Shown: positions 1 to 11,148 of the stretch, piece by piece
Numbering within the stretch: the first letter of the stretch is position 1
How the letters are laid out: every line of letters starts with the position of its first letter
NCBI RefSeq assembly: GCF_003144245.1
Contig: NW_020289986.1
Coordinates: 124,001-188,000, forward strand
DNA length: 64,000 bases
DNA from: Jaminaea rosea
Lineage: Eukaryota > Basidiomycota > Exobasidiomycetes > Microstromatales
Direction of reading: 5' to 3'
The notes under the pieces: model-generated
Databases searched by the model: none
Told to the model about the DNA's origin: nothing
Seen by the model: only the letters and a program-made list of their open reading frames with translations
Made by a program: the position numbers and the translations under genes

Positions 1-42
1 GCAATGAATCTCAATAGAAAGAGATCATGGGCGCACACTCAC

Positions 43-172
43 CAGTCTGCAACTCGGCCAATTCAGTCTCCGTCATCTCCTGCTGTTGACCGCCTAGCGC
101 CTGAGCCTCGCCTTGGGCCTGCGTCTGGCTCGATGTCTGAGCAGCTGCGATATTTTCTGACGTGGATGACAT
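43..172 (-). CDS. Unknown protein, first exon only (cut off by window edge)
   Basis: The first coding exon runs from an ATG at 172 down to a GTGAGT donor at 42, so the rest of the gene lies outside the window. The visible 43 codons are Gln-, Ala- and Ser-rich, starting MSSTSENIAAAQTSSQ and ending TETELAELQT plus one base. No domain can be read from this piece and I do not recognise the protein. The gene diverges from OTU1, with 233 bp between start codons, so the two may share a promoter. An in-frame upstream reading extends the ORF to 466, but that would overlap the OTU1 start, so the ATG at 172 is preferred. Confidence 0.5.
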
Positions 173-405
173 GGATGTAAGAGCGTGATGGTGATGAGAA
201 GCAGTTAACCTTGAGGAGCACAGCAAGCCCCGGCGTCTAGCGTAGAAGGAGCCCAACTTGGCGTCGATGCAGCTCCGCCGTCGATGGAGTCGATGCCTCC
301 ACAAATCCGCCGGTCCGCTTGATCTTGATCCGATGGGACAGGACGCGAGTCGTTCGTTCAACCAACACTTTGATTTCCACTGCACCACCATCCACTCATA
401 TCTCG

Positions 406-1856
406 ATGATCCGCATACGACATCCTCAGGGCGCTTCGAGCTTTCAAATTGACGACACCACAGCATGGCATCAGCTCGAAAGCTTCCTCTCCGGCCTGGT
501 CAAGGTGGAAGATTATGAGCGTGCGTGGCCAACGCTCGCAGCATACATTCGCCCCGCACCTCACTGACGCAACTCTCGCCCTCTCCCGCCAAAAGTTCGC
601 ACAGGCTATCCACCCAAACCCATCGACACTTCCTCCCTCACTCCGTCTTCCCTCCTTTCACAACCGCCTCTGTCCATCAAGCGGGGCGACCAGTTGATCC
701 TCGCCCCAAAAGCATTGCCAAACGGCGGCGTGGCACCCTCATCGCGACCAAACCAATTCTCCCCTCTTGCCTTCGCATCGTCCTCTTCCAGCAAGTCGCA
801 ACCATCCAATGTACCGAGCTTCAATACGAGTAGCGCGACGGCAGTGCGAGGGGCGCCGCCACAGCATCGGGCGGGGAGTGGTACAGATGGAGTTGGAGGA
901 ATGTCACGCAGCCAGCAGGTGGCGATGAGGGCTTGTGCTGAGTCGAGCGCCGCGGCGGCATCAGCGTCTTCGCCAGGCAGCAACAGTCAGCCCAAGACTT
1001 CAGCTGGTTCCGCCGCTGGATCGAAGGGATCAGTACAGGATGGCGAGGTGTACGTCCGCCTGCCGTCCACGGGGGAGCATCTGACGCTCAAAGTTGTGCC
1101 GGATGATAATAGCTGGTTAGTGAACGCGGCGTCCGTTATCAACAGACCTCGACTAGGGCTGACCATCTTGCCCCGCTTTGCAGTCTCTTTCACGCAATCG
1201 CCGTTCTCTTCCATCAAAAGACCGGCCTCGACGTCTGTAAGGGGCTGCGACAAGGTGAGTTCGCCTCGCCTTGCCTCTTGTCCATACCCTCCTCCTGAAC
1301 TTACCCGTCTTCTCATCACTAATGCCCAGTCGTGTCACAAGGGATTCTAGCCAACCCAGAAGACTACCCAGAAGTCGTCCTGGGCATGCCGCCTCACGAA
1401 TACGCGCGCAAGATCTCAGAGGAGAAGACTTGGGGAGGAGCAATTGAGCTTTCACTCCTCTCCAACCACTTCAACACAGAGCTCGTCTCTCTCGACGTAT
1501 CAACAGGCGTGACCTATCGATTCGGCGAAAGTGCCTCCCCTCCCCACTCTCAGATCGGGTATCTGATCCACAGCGGGATTCACTACGACTCCCTTGTCCT
1601 CCTCCCGGCCGAGGTGGAGCCTTCGCCCGGCCAAGTGCCCCTGGACTTTGCCCGCACGCTCTTCTCTCGGGATGAGCAGCAGCCACTGGACGCTGCGGCA
1701 AAGGAGATGGTGGCGAAATTGAAGGCGCGGCATTACCATACGGACACAGCGACGTTCGATCTCAGGTGCGGGACGTGTGGGAGTGCCTTGGTGGGGGAGA
1801 AGGGGGCGAGTCGGCACGCCATGGAGACTGGGCATACGGACTTTCGGGAGGCGTGA
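406..1856 (+). CDS. OTU1: OTU1/YOD1-type deubiquitinase
   Basis: Model join(406..520, 596..1115, 1184..1254, 1330..1856), 410 aa. The N-terminus (MIRIRHPQGA, then GYPPKPID) matches the UBX-like domain of OTU1/YOD1, which binds Cdc48/p97 in the family. The OTU domain follows. The catalytic cysteine, about residue 212 in PDDNSCLF, is made by joining TG and T across intron 2, and the catalytic histidine is about residue 320 in SGIHYDSLVLL. The C-terminus carries the family's single C2H2 finger (CGTCGSAL...RHAMETGH). The family cleaves ubiquitin chains from Cdc48 clients in ERAD; that role here is inferred. A Ser/Ala-rich linker between the UBX-like and OTU domains is longer than in yeast. Intron 1 is the least certain: donor GTGCGT at 521, acceptor AAAAG at 595. 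The gene converges with VPS54, 107 bp apart. Confidence 0.85.
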
Positions 1857-1963
1857 TAGAGAAGGGGTGCTTGGAAGAATGCTTCCATTGCTTCAGCAGG
1901 AGGAAAGCCAAGCAATGCAATAGTTCTATTTGCAACAGCCTTCCCTGCTCACAGATCCACGCT

Positions 1964-3102
1964 TCACTTCTTGCCCTTCTTCTTGTTCTTCTTCTTCTTG
2001 TTCTTCTTGCTGTTCGACGACCCTCCGCCAGCGCCACTCGATGGGGCCGCGCCCGCCTCTGCATCGCCCGTCTTGTCGCCGGACCCTTCGCCCTCGTCGT
2101 CATCCCCATCCGCATCTTCATCGCCGCGCTGAGAGGCAACATCATCGCCCCTAGAGGGGGTGGTCGCGCCGGAGGGAGTAGCCTCAGCAGATGGTGTGTC
2201 AGCAGTCGCGGGAGCTGGATCAGCAGCGACGCCGGCGTCGACAGCTTCTGCCGGAGCCGGGTCACTCGGTACGGCCGACGGAGCTGGAGCAGCTTCTTGT
2301 ACAACTGCACTGTCGGACACGACAGCCTCCTTCGCCTCGCTACTCTCCTGCATTGCTTCAGTGGGGACCGAAGCGCCGCTCTCCTTTTGAGCAGCGATGG
2401 CGTCGACTGACGCCACAGTCTCAGGCGCCTCAGGCGCCTCGTCGTTGTTTGCTGCCTTTGATGATGCCGGCTTCAGTACCGTCTCCTCCTCTGTAGATGG
2501 TACAGCCTCAGTCTCCTGTGCATCTGTCTGCGGCTCTTCCTTCGCTGCTCCTTGCGCGGACGCATCAGTAGGCGTAGCAGGCCCTGCGATAGCCTCAGGC
2601 TTCTCCATCTGCTTGTCATCTGCCGCCACAATCTCCAAGCTACCCCGGACACTCATGTCCTTTTCCGGCGTAGGCGGCGGCGGGACCTCTTTCTCATCTT
2701 GAGTCGGCGTCGACGGGCGCGCTGTGTCTACCATAGTGGTTGCCGCACCGGCAGCAGCAGCAGCCGCGGCCGATCTCTTCCTAGCCGCCTCTGCCAAACG
2801 TTGTTGCAGGGTTTGACGTGGCGGGCGTGTAGGAGTGGCGCTGCCCGAAGCTGATGTCGAAGCTGGTGGGGTAGGAGCTGGTGAAGAGATTGCAGGCTCC
2901 ACGGCTGCGGATGCCTCAGCTGAGGGACGAGCTGGAGTCGTTGGGGTCGGCGGTCCTGTGTGGTTGGCCTCCGCAGGAGACGAACGACCGTTGGGAGATT
3001 GGTCGCGAGATGAGGAGGGCTGATGGGGCGCCGGTGAAGGTGCTGCGGCTGGAGGCACTGATGCGTCCGCGACTTCAGCTGTAGGCTTGACATCTAGCTC
3101 TG

Positions 3103-3133
<31 letters not shown>

Positions 3134-6100
3134 ATCTTCCTGAGCGATGCTCTCGATGGCTTCGGAAGGCTGGGCTTCCTGCTGGCCTTGAGCTTCCACA
3201 GAGCCCTTCGCAGCTCCATCGGCCACTAGCCCAGGTCCGCCCTCCTCATCGACGACCGTTTTGGTATGCTCAGCGACCTCTTGCGGCTCAGTCGGAGGAG
3301 CTGCATTTTGGCTTCCTGACGACTTGGATGGCTCATCGCCCTCGACGACTGACGGTGGCAGGGCAACCGCTTCCATTGAAGGGCGACCAGAGCTACTTGC
3401 ACTGCTCGTCCTCGCAGGAGGGGCCAGCTCGTCCACGCCCCCGCTTGCTGCGCTCATCGGCGGGCGAGCACCTTGCGCTTGCGCCTGTGACATCGGCGAC
3501 CCTTGGCCCGCAGGACTGGCCGCAGACCTGGGCGGGGTACCCTGCTGTTGCTGTTGTTGTTGTTGTTGTTGTTGCTGCTGCTGAGCATTCGCAGAAGCGC
3601 CTCGACGGCCGAAGGGGAACATTTTGCTTCGGTAGGCTGCAGGACCCGAGCGGGGAGAGGAAGCAGCTCCGCCGCCGACGGGGGATGAAGGCGCCGGTGA
3701 ACCAGGGCTGTTGGTATTCACTGCGGGTGGTGGGGCAGCTTTCCCGGCAGCAGGAGCGGTGGAAGACTTGCTTGCCGGCTGCTGCGCTGGCGGTGCGGGA
3801 GGGGTTTTGGAGCTAACGACCGCCCTCAAGCCCTTCGTATCCCATCCGCCCTCGGACATTCCTTTTAGACTTCCCAGCCTTGCGTCGAGATAGTCGACGT
3901 CCGCCTGCATACGCTTCATCGCACTCTCCCCGCCTTCACGCGTGACCTCGACCTTGGCAAACTCCGTTCCCACACGCTGCGTGATCGACGAAAGGACCTG
4001 CGCGGTGATTCCCTCGACGACGCTTGGCGCCAGGTACTTGCTCAGCACTTTGTGAAGAGTGCTTGTCTCTTTCACCAGGTCCACGATGGCCTTATTTGGC
4101 TGAACAGCTGGCGAAGTACTGTCACTTTCCTTCTCATCGTCGCCCTTTGCGGGGAGGGGCGCATTCCAATTCGTCACCGCAAGAGAGCGACAATGCACCC
4201 CCAATCTATCTCCCATAATCGCGACCAGCTTGGCATGAATCTCGAACATGTGTTCCTGGAAATCGCGCTTGAGCTTGTCGAACTCCACGAGCATCACGGC
4301 TTGGCGCTCGTCGGGAAGATGGCGGCGGACACACTCCCTGAGGTACGGGATCAAGTGAATGAAGAGCGAGAGGGACTGTGAGGCCAGGGCGAGGTGCTTA
4401 GCAGTGATGTTTTTGAGACCGGCTGAGCGCATGGCACCTGCGCCGAGTACTACTTGGCAGGTGCGGGAGTTGAATTGCTGCGGGCAAGGGAGGATGAGAG
4501 ATCAGACTGTGTTCACCTGCGACGGCGATCTTGAATCGCGCAACTCACCTTGAGGAACTCAACCTCGCGACTCATGATCTCCATCGTCCCCGTGACGCGG
4601 CTCATTCCGATGACGGCTTGCGTGTACTCCCTTGTGAGGTCCAGTACGCGCAGTGTAGCCGGAACAACGTAGAAGGACTTCTTGTCCCCAGCATCGACCG
4701 CAGTGCCACCGGCAGAAGAGGGCGCTTCTGACGGGATGGGTAGAGTGCTTGACATCTCTCTCGCCTGCCCTTCTGCTTTCTCCTCTTCTCCTGATGGAGC
4801 CGCATCCGGCCCCCAGCCCTCCGGATCCTCGCTGGCGCATTGCACAAGCTTGCGCACCAGCTCAACTGAGTTGAGCGGCACTTCCGCCTGGCTCCATGTC
4901 TCCTCTTCCACCCATCGTGCCGCTTTCTCCAGCCTCACGCGATGAAAGGCGCGCAGCCAATCTTTGCTTTGGTTGAGGAGTGTGGAGCGTAGTGGGATCA
5001 AGCGACGCATGCCCACTGTACTGTTACTGCTGCCTGTGGCTGTGGCTGTGCCCTCGGTCGAGCGAGGACGGATTTCCATCCTCTCCGTCCTTTCTACGAA
5101 CGCCATGAGCGGATCGAAGAAGGCCAGAAACTCTTGCATGGACAGCTGAGCGTGCGCTATTGCGCGAAGGGAGACGAGGCGCGCAATGAGGATGTGTGCC
5201 ACTTCGATGCTTGCGTGGAGTTGGGAGGCGAGGATATTTGGCAGGCCGTATGAGACTGTCGGGGGCATCAGGTATTGCGAGGCCGAGGCCTCCTCACGGG
5301 TGTCATCCAGGCCAATCTTCTCCTGTCGGGCAAGCCGGTCGAGAAGACCTAGTACTCCTCGCTCCTGCTTTTCAATCCTGCCAACCGCGGCCTCCATCCC
5401 TTCGCAAGCCGCCGACAGAAGAGGTGAGAACTCCTCCGTGCTCATCTCCCTCAGCCTCTTGGCCGCATAAGCGCCTGCCTCGCCCGTCCTACTCTCCCCC
5501 TTACCCGAGGCGGCAAGATCGTCGTCAAGCAGATCGAAGAGGGATGACAGTACGGGGTCCTCTCCACCTGGAGCAGACTGCAGGGCGCGCTTGAGGGACT
5601 GCCGGATGGAGAGGAGCGCAAGAGGGCGGTATGAAGAGGTTATCGCTTGCTCGAGGCCGGAGGTACGCACAAGACCGTGGACGAGGGGGCGGACACGATC
5701 CTGCAGAGGCCATTCCGCGTCGCTTGATGTTGGGGATGTTTCTGGCGGTTGCTCGAGACCCTGTCCCAGCACGCCTACGAGCTCTGCTTCCAGCTGGCCT
5801 GAGATAGCGGCTTCCAAATCGTCGAGGTCGGGTACGAGCGCGGCAATCGCCGGGATCTGCGAGAGGTCAACCTCTTCGCCGCTATCCTCTTGTTCCTCAT
5901 CCGTGACTCCGTTCGCATCATGTTCGCCGCCATTGGGCGCTTGGAAGGACCTTTCTCCTGTCGAAGGTGATCGCAACGGTGACAGTGTCCTGTCTTGATC
6001 GCCTCTTGCTCTTGGCTGCAGATCGTCCCTCAAGCCCTCAATGACAAGCAGCGCCTCCTCATACTCCCCCTGGCCGACCATCAACTCGACCATCCTCTTC

Positions 6101-7101
6101 GCCTCACACCACCTCTGTATCCTCTCCACACCCCTTATCCGTCTCAGCAATACCCTCCTCTCATCCTGCTTGCGCACTGCCCTCAGCCCTGTCTTCACGT
6201 GCGACTCTTCCACGGCTATGAGTTCGCTGCGCAGCGAGTGGATGACGGAGAGGCATGAGCTCGAGGACTGGGAGAGGTCTTGCAATGTGCCCAGGGCGGA
6301 GAAGAAGGAGGAGGAACGGAGTGAAATCTCATGCAGAAGATGCTGCTCAACTATGTCAGAGTAATGGCTGAGCTTGTCGAGGTGAGCATTTGAGTTTGGC
6401 GTTGGGCCAGAATTGGCTTGAGGTGCGACTGTGTCTGATATCGCAGGCTCGGCGCTGTTGGAGCCGGACGCATTGACGGCCCCGTACCGCTCCGTGACTA
6501 TGTCGAAGGTGTATGGGTTGCCGAGGTTGAAGTCTTCTTCGAAGAAAACCTGCGGCACGGCACTGAGCGGTGGGAGCTTGCCCTTGGCAACGGCGGTCGT
6601 AGCCGTCGAGGACGAAGCTGCATCGTCGCTGCCTTCCTGCTGCTGCGACAGCCTGGTCTTTGCGCTCCCTTTGGCACCGAGACTTTTGCTCTTGGTGTAT
6701 CTGTCCCACTCAGTCGACACCTCATCGATGTAAGCCTTGACGCTTTCCTTCTTTGGCCGCCTTATTTCAGCGTCCTTATGCGTTGGGAGGGGAGGATAGC
6801 GACTCGAGCTGGGGTCGATGGGATGCTGCCGCTTGTGAGGACTGTTCAGTACGGTCGAGAGGGCATTGAAGCCGCCAAGAAGACCAGCTGTGGATGACGA
6901 GGATGAAGTCGATGCATTGGCGTTGGTGTTGGCGTTGGCTGGGCTACCAGCAAAGACGGACAGGTTGAGCGTTGAAGCATTTGCGAAGTTGAGGCCGCCA
7001 GCTGCCAGGGATCGAGTGGTCGCAGAAGGGGCCTGTGACGATGAGAGTACAGACTCTGTGTCCGAGCCGGGGTCGTCAGCATCGACCGATGGCCGAGACA
7101 T
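1964..7101 (-). CDS. VPS54: VPS54, GARP tethering complex subunit, with long low-complexity tail
   Basis: Model complement(join(1964..4477, 4549..7101)), 1688 aa. The N-terminal part has the Vps54 signature VFFEEDFNLGNPYTFD (about residues 186-200), followed by the helical Vps51/Vps54-type region. Exon 2 opens with the most conserved Vps54 segment (NSRTCQVVLGAGAMRSAGLK, about residue 853 on). VPS54 is a subunit of GARP, which tethers endosome-derived vesicles at the trans-Golgi. The intron has donor GTGAGT at 4548 and acceptor CCGCAG ending at 4478. The start at 7101 (MSRPSVDADD) is chosen because upstream codons lack family resemblance. Family members are usually about 900-1000 aa. Here roughly 550 extra residues rich in Ala, Pro, Ser and Gln follow the conserved domain, with two poly-Gln runs and a basic Lys-rich end (KKNKKKKNKKKGKK). 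Confidence 0.88.
3541..3588. repeat. CAG/CAA trinucleotide tract encoding poly-Gln in VPS54
   Basis: On the plus strand this is a run of ctg/ttg triplets; on the VPS54 strand it is mixed CAG and CAA codons giving about 15 consecutive Gln. Interruptions by CAA should make it more stable than a pure CAG tract (general knowledge). A shorter, purer tract in the same gene lies at about 3103-3133. Confidence 0.9.
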
Positions 7102-7358
7102 GACGTCGGCTGCGGTGTGACCAGAATGTAGGAACAGGATTGGAATGAAAGTGTTGCTTGGCCAAGTCCAAGTCCCAGTCGATGCCTCGTGTGTCGGGCT
7201 GGCCTGAGCGCTCGAGGGTCGAGCGGCTCCTTGACTTGGCCGACGAATCCCGTTCCGTCGACAAAGCGGCATGCAACTCTTGACCGTTGTCCTTGTCCGC
7301 CCTCGGATACCACATCTTCAACCTCCACGCCCACCAGCCTGGTCCCTCCTCTTCAGCA

Positions 7359-8005
7359 ATGGCCCGCCTCCTCACCTCGCGCCTCATCCTTGCCCCCCTC
7401 GCGGGCAGCATTGTCTCCCTCTCCCTCGTCGCCCTCTACCAGCAGTCCTCAACATCGAGCACGCGGCACCTCTCGCACGCAGCCGCCAGGGCCGACGAGG
7501 CCTTGGATGAGGTCAAGGGAAAGCTCAAGGATCGCTTGCGCGAGACCAAGGGCAAGTTGGCCGAAGATGAGGGCTGGAGGGAAAGTCGATGGAATCAGAG
7601 TAGGCCGAGGTATGAGAGTATCGGCGAGCAATTGAAGTCGAGGTGGAATGTGAGTGCCAGAATGGGCGAGACGCGGAGACTTTGAAGAATGGTAGCATAT
7701 ACTCACTCATCTTCGCTTTCATCGTCCCGCAGCACCATCTCGTCTCACTGAGCGAGTCGATCAACGCCGTGCGATGGGATGAGGTTGTCGACCGTCTCAT
7801 CTCCCGGACCTCACAGTTAACACAGAATGCGACCAGCGCAGTAGGCAATGCTGCCTCCTCTGCTTCGAATAGTGGCAGCAGCAGCGGCAGCGATCTTGCA
7901 AACAAGGCGGAGCACCTTAGCCTGAGGACAGCGGAGGACGTCAAGGCAAAGATAGAGCAGGCGGCGCATGCTGTCCAGGGCGGGCCGAGTGCGTCGTTGA
8001 GGTAG
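7359..8005 (+). CDS. MIC12: MIC12-like MICOS subunit
   Basis: Model join(7359..7649, 7733..8005), 187 aa. The N-terminus has one membrane segment (about residues 9-27, LILAPLAGSIVSLSLVALY) preceded by a short basic stretch, as in small inner-membrane MICOS subunits. A region around LKSRWNHHLVSLSESINAVRWDEV resembles the conserved core of fungal Mic12/Aim5, which helps form crista junctions. The C-terminal third is Ser/Ala/Gln-rich. The intron has donor GTGAGT at 7650 and acceptor CCGCAG ending at 7732, phase 0. The upstream in-frame methionine at 7287 was not used because the 7359 ATG sits directly before the hydrophobic helix. The gene diverges from VPS54, 257 bp apart. Assignment rests on recalled family resemblance only. 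Confidence 0.6.
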
Positions 8006-8158
8006 TGAGAGGGAGGGGTTGGCCGTCGGGGAGAGGGGAGGCAGAGCATACAGTCGCGGCGAAGATATCATAGCAATGCACACGTCACAACGAACGTCAT
8101 GAAGCGTATGCTGTAGTTCGAAGAGAGAAGGTAAAGCGTCCGCCTTGTCGCCTCCGTC

Positions 8159-10885
8159 CTATCTCATCTTCCTAGGCGTCACGCCTGGCAAATCCTGGCT
8201 ACTACTCTTGGTCATTCCCCCTCCACCCATCGATTCACGCGGAGGGCTCTGCCCATGTAAGAATTCGCCAAATGCTTGTGCTCCTCCTACTGAAGGACCG
8301 ATGCCCGCCGCGTTAGGCGCTGCGGCTAAAGCGTCCTCGAGTTGTATGCTGAGTGACTCCAGACCGGGGATCTTGGCACGCAGCAGGTCTTCTACTTGTG
8401 CTGCGAGGGCTTCGGGTGTAACGCTGGAGGATGATTTGTCACTGTCCCCTGTCGCTGTCGCGTCGTTCAGTGTCCGCCACGAGCCATTCGAGGCCATCGT
8501 ACCCCACGTATCCGATGTGGTAGTGCCTACGGTCGAGGCTGAAGAGACCGTCCTGTTCCTCATCCCACCACCCGCAGCAGCCTTGCTCCCTCGCAAGCTA
8601 ACCTGAAGTCTGATCGACCCGACCACACTTTCCGAGTCTTTTGGCCAAAACCTCGGGAAGCTGTACCCCTCCACCCCTTCCACCTTGTCCACTACCTCAT
8701 CCAACGCCTCCAGGATCGTGTCGATCCTTTCCTGCCCCAAGTCGAGGCAGAGCACCCGGCCCGACTCGACTAGGAGAGGGATGACCGACGCGACGATCAA
8801 GGCCGCAATGAAGAGGGAGGCAATCGGGTCGAAGCCTGTCCATCCGTAGTATTGGATGAGGAGAGTCGAGACGATCACACCCACTGAGCCTAGAGTGTCG
8901 GCCATGACGTGGAGGTAGACGCCCATCATGTTGTGCGAGTGGCCGTGCCCGTGGTCATGTCCGTGATCGTGGCCATGGCTATGTCCATGCCCGTGGTGAT
9001 GATGGTGGTCGTGGCCATGCCCATGGCTATGACCGTGGTGATGATGACCCATCGCAAACATGCCAAACAGATTGACTCCCAATCCCATGCTACTAACCAC
9101 CAACAACTGCCGCGTGTTGTGCATCACAGGCGGTTCGACAATACGCTGCACCGCCTCGAAAACAATGAACACGCTGATGAGCACGAGGAACACCCCGTTC
9201 GCGAACCCACTCAGCGTCTCTACTCTCCCATACCCGTAGGTGAACACCTCATCCCTACCCCAATTGCTCATGACGCTGGCGAACAGGCCCATGCCGATCG
9301 CGGCACAATCGAAAAACATGTGGATAGCGTCGCTCACCAGGCCGAGGGAGTTGGTCCAGACACCCCAAAGGAGTTGGACGACCATAAATGCTAGGTTGAG
9401 GCAGAGGAATTGGAAGATCTTGCGCGAATCGGAGTGGGCCAATATGGCAGATAGGACACGGCGAGTGGAGTAGGCGATGTCCTTGGTAGTCTTGACGAGC
9501 TCAGAGAGGGCAGTCCCGTCTGAGGGTTGGCGCTTATGCCCGTGGGCATGGCCATTTGCAGGAGGGGCAGTGGTGGCCTCTGGCTGGAGGTGTGGCGAGT
9601 TGCGGAGGATAGAGCGCAGTCCGTATCCCACAGTACCGGCGACGACGCAGAGCCCCCATCCCACATGCACGCCGAAGCCTACGAAGCCTACGATCGCGCA
9701 GGCCACCACAGCCATTGGCCATCCCTGGGCCACGCGCACCTGCAGGGTCGCATGCCCCTCCAGCGTGGCGGAGAGCAAGGGTTCGAGGACAAGGAAGGCG
9801 CCTGCCAGCAGCAAATAGGCAGGGAGGTGCGTCGTAGTACTTGAGGGAGCGAGCGACTTGAGCGGGGGCAGCTTTGCCATTCCCATCACGTTCGCAAACA
9901 GGCAAAGCGGAACCGCCATCCCTGCGGCCAGAATACCGGCGAGGACTGTCGCTCGCCTGCGGCCGCTACAATGCCTTGCCGCCTCGATTGTGGCTCGTTG
10001 CTTGAGCAAGGTGAGCAGCGCATAACCCAGCAGCCAGAGATGGCCCGCGAGGATGCCTGTAGCGGAGAAGTTGGCCGCGTCCAACTGCTGAGCCTGTGCT
10101 GCCAGTCGCTGCGAGGAGGGAGAAGCAAGTCCACCTGGGCGCATGTGCTTTAGAGACGCTGGTAGGTCGACGTCGTCTGCTCCTGCCAGCCCATGAGCGA
10201 TTGAGCCGCCCGAGGAGGAGCCAGCAGGAGTAGCCAGGCCAGCAATGAGACTGTACAGGAACGAGCCGGCGAGGGCCAGCAGGATAGTGTAGCCTCCGTA
10301 GCTGCGCGCTTTGATAGATCGTGCAAGGTCCGATGCCCAAACTTCGCAGAACTGCGTAAATACGATCACCGTGAGAGCCCCGAGGTGTCGGAGCGCCATT
10401 AGCCAGACGAGGAGGTGCGCGAAGAACACTAGCCCGAGCATGGCCAGCTTCTTTGGCACGACCTTGAGTTCCGGGTCTGATCGCCTCAGCGCAGGCAGCC
10501 ATTGCCATGGTCTGAACCAAGCCAACTGAGCGGCCGCAGCGAGAAAGAGTGTGAGGGCCGCTACTGCCAGAGAGGAGACGGAATGCTCATCTTGGCCTGA
10601 TGATGAAGGCGTTGCTCGGGAATATGGCGAGTGTATGCGCTCCGAGTGAGGTACGAGCAGCCAGTGTCGTGCGAGGAGGGCTGATGATGCTAATGCCGTC
10701 TTGGTAAGGAGAAGAGCGAGGACCAAGTCGGTCGGGATGGAGGAGGACGTCGGGGACGTCGAAAAGGAGGCGGCTGGGATTGGAGTTGTGAAGGCTACTC
10801 TGCCTCTCTGCCGCGGATCGGGCACCGTTGGTGACGCATGACTGTGCGAGTGGTGCCGCTGCTGACCACTTGCCTGCGCCGACAT
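8159..10885 (-). CDS. MSC2: MSC2-like zinc transporter (cation diffusion facilitator)
   Basis: A single exon of 908 aa. The N-terminal half holds many hydrophobic segments, as in the long Msc2/ZnT5-type transporters. The C-terminal half (about residues 488-800) is a complete CDF domain: TM2 carries H-x3-D in SDAIHMFFD, and TM5 carries H-x3-D in HVMADTLGS, the family's zinc-coordinating residues. Between TM4 and TM5 is a very His-rich loop (about residues 612-650; repeated HGHSHGH/HDHGH), typical of zinc transporters. Yeast Msc2 works with Zrg17 to load zinc into the ER; this role is inferred. The start at 10885 (MSAQASGQQ) is preferred over the upstream in-frame 10999, which would run further into the urease promoter. 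The gene diverges from urease, 263 bp apart. Confidence 0.87.
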   Translation of the reverse strand: MSAQASGQQRHHSHSHASPTVPDPRQRGRVAFTTPIPAASFSTSPTSSSIPTDLVLALLLTKTALASSALLARHWLLVPHSERIHSPYSRATPSSSGQDEHSVSSLAVAALTLFLAAAAQLAWFRPWQWLPALRRSDPELKVVPKKLAMLGLVFFAHLLVWLMALRHLGALTVIVFTQFCEVWASDLARSIKARSYGGYTILLALAGSFLYSLIAGLATPAGSSSGGSIAHGLAGADDVDLPASLKHMRPGGLASPSSQRLAAQAQQLDAANFSATGILAGHLWLLGYALLTLLKQRATIEAARHCSGRRRATVLAGILAAGMAVPLCLFANVMGMAKLPPLKSLAPSSTTTHLPAYLLLAGAFLVLEPLLSATLEGHATLQVRVAQGWPMAVVACAIVGFVGFGVHVGWGLCVVAGTVGYGLRSILRNSPHLQPEATTAPPANGHAHGHKRQPSDGTALSELVKTTKDIAYSTRRVLSAILAHSDSRKIFQFLCLNLAFMVVQLLWGVWTNSLGLVSDAIHMFFDCAAIGMGLFASVMSNWGRDEVFTYGYGRVETLSGFANGVFLVLISVFIVFEAVQRIVEPPVMHNTRQLLVVSSMGLGVNLFGMFAMGHHHHGHSHGHGHDHHHHHGHGHSHGHDHGHDHGHGHSHNMMGVYLHVMADTLGSVGVIVSTLLIQYYGWTGFDPIASLFIAALIVASVIPLLVESGRVLCLDLGQERIDTILEALDEVVDKVEGVEGYSFPRFWPKDSESVVGSIRLQVSLRGSKAAAGGGMRNRTVSSASTVGTTTSDTWGTMASNGSWRTLNDATATGDSDKSSSSVTPEALAAQVEDLLRAKIPGLESLSIQLEDALAAAPNAAGIGPSVGGAQAFGEFLHGQSPPRESMGGGGMTKSSSQDLPGVTPRKMR

Positions 10886-11148
10886 CACTGAAGGCGGTTG
10901 GGCGTGCGATTGGTAACGAAGACGAGGAGAGAAAGTGAGTCCCAACGCAGCGAGAACAGTGTTGGTTGGCTCTGCCAAGTCGCAGCGGCTCACAACCACG
11001 TGGTTTTCTGGGCGCTCGAGCCATGCAAATTGGAATTAGACTAGCTCGCCTCGCCTTCTCCGCTCGACCTTCTTATCTCTCTGCATCTGCATATACCCCA
11101 CACATTACGTCTCCTCTTCCAGGCCGCAGTGCACAATTCAGCTTCACG
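10886..11148. promoter_or_regulatory. Shared divergent promoter region of MSC2 and urease
   Basis: The 263 bp between the two start codons must carry regulatory sequence and 5' leaders for both genes. I see no clear TATA box and no motif I would name with confidence. Confidence 0.5.

Noticed and set aside
1930-4400. Many plus-strand open frames opposite VPS54
   Set aside because: They are Ser/Ala/Leu-rich shadows of the low-complexity VPS54 tail and have no domain or splice logic.
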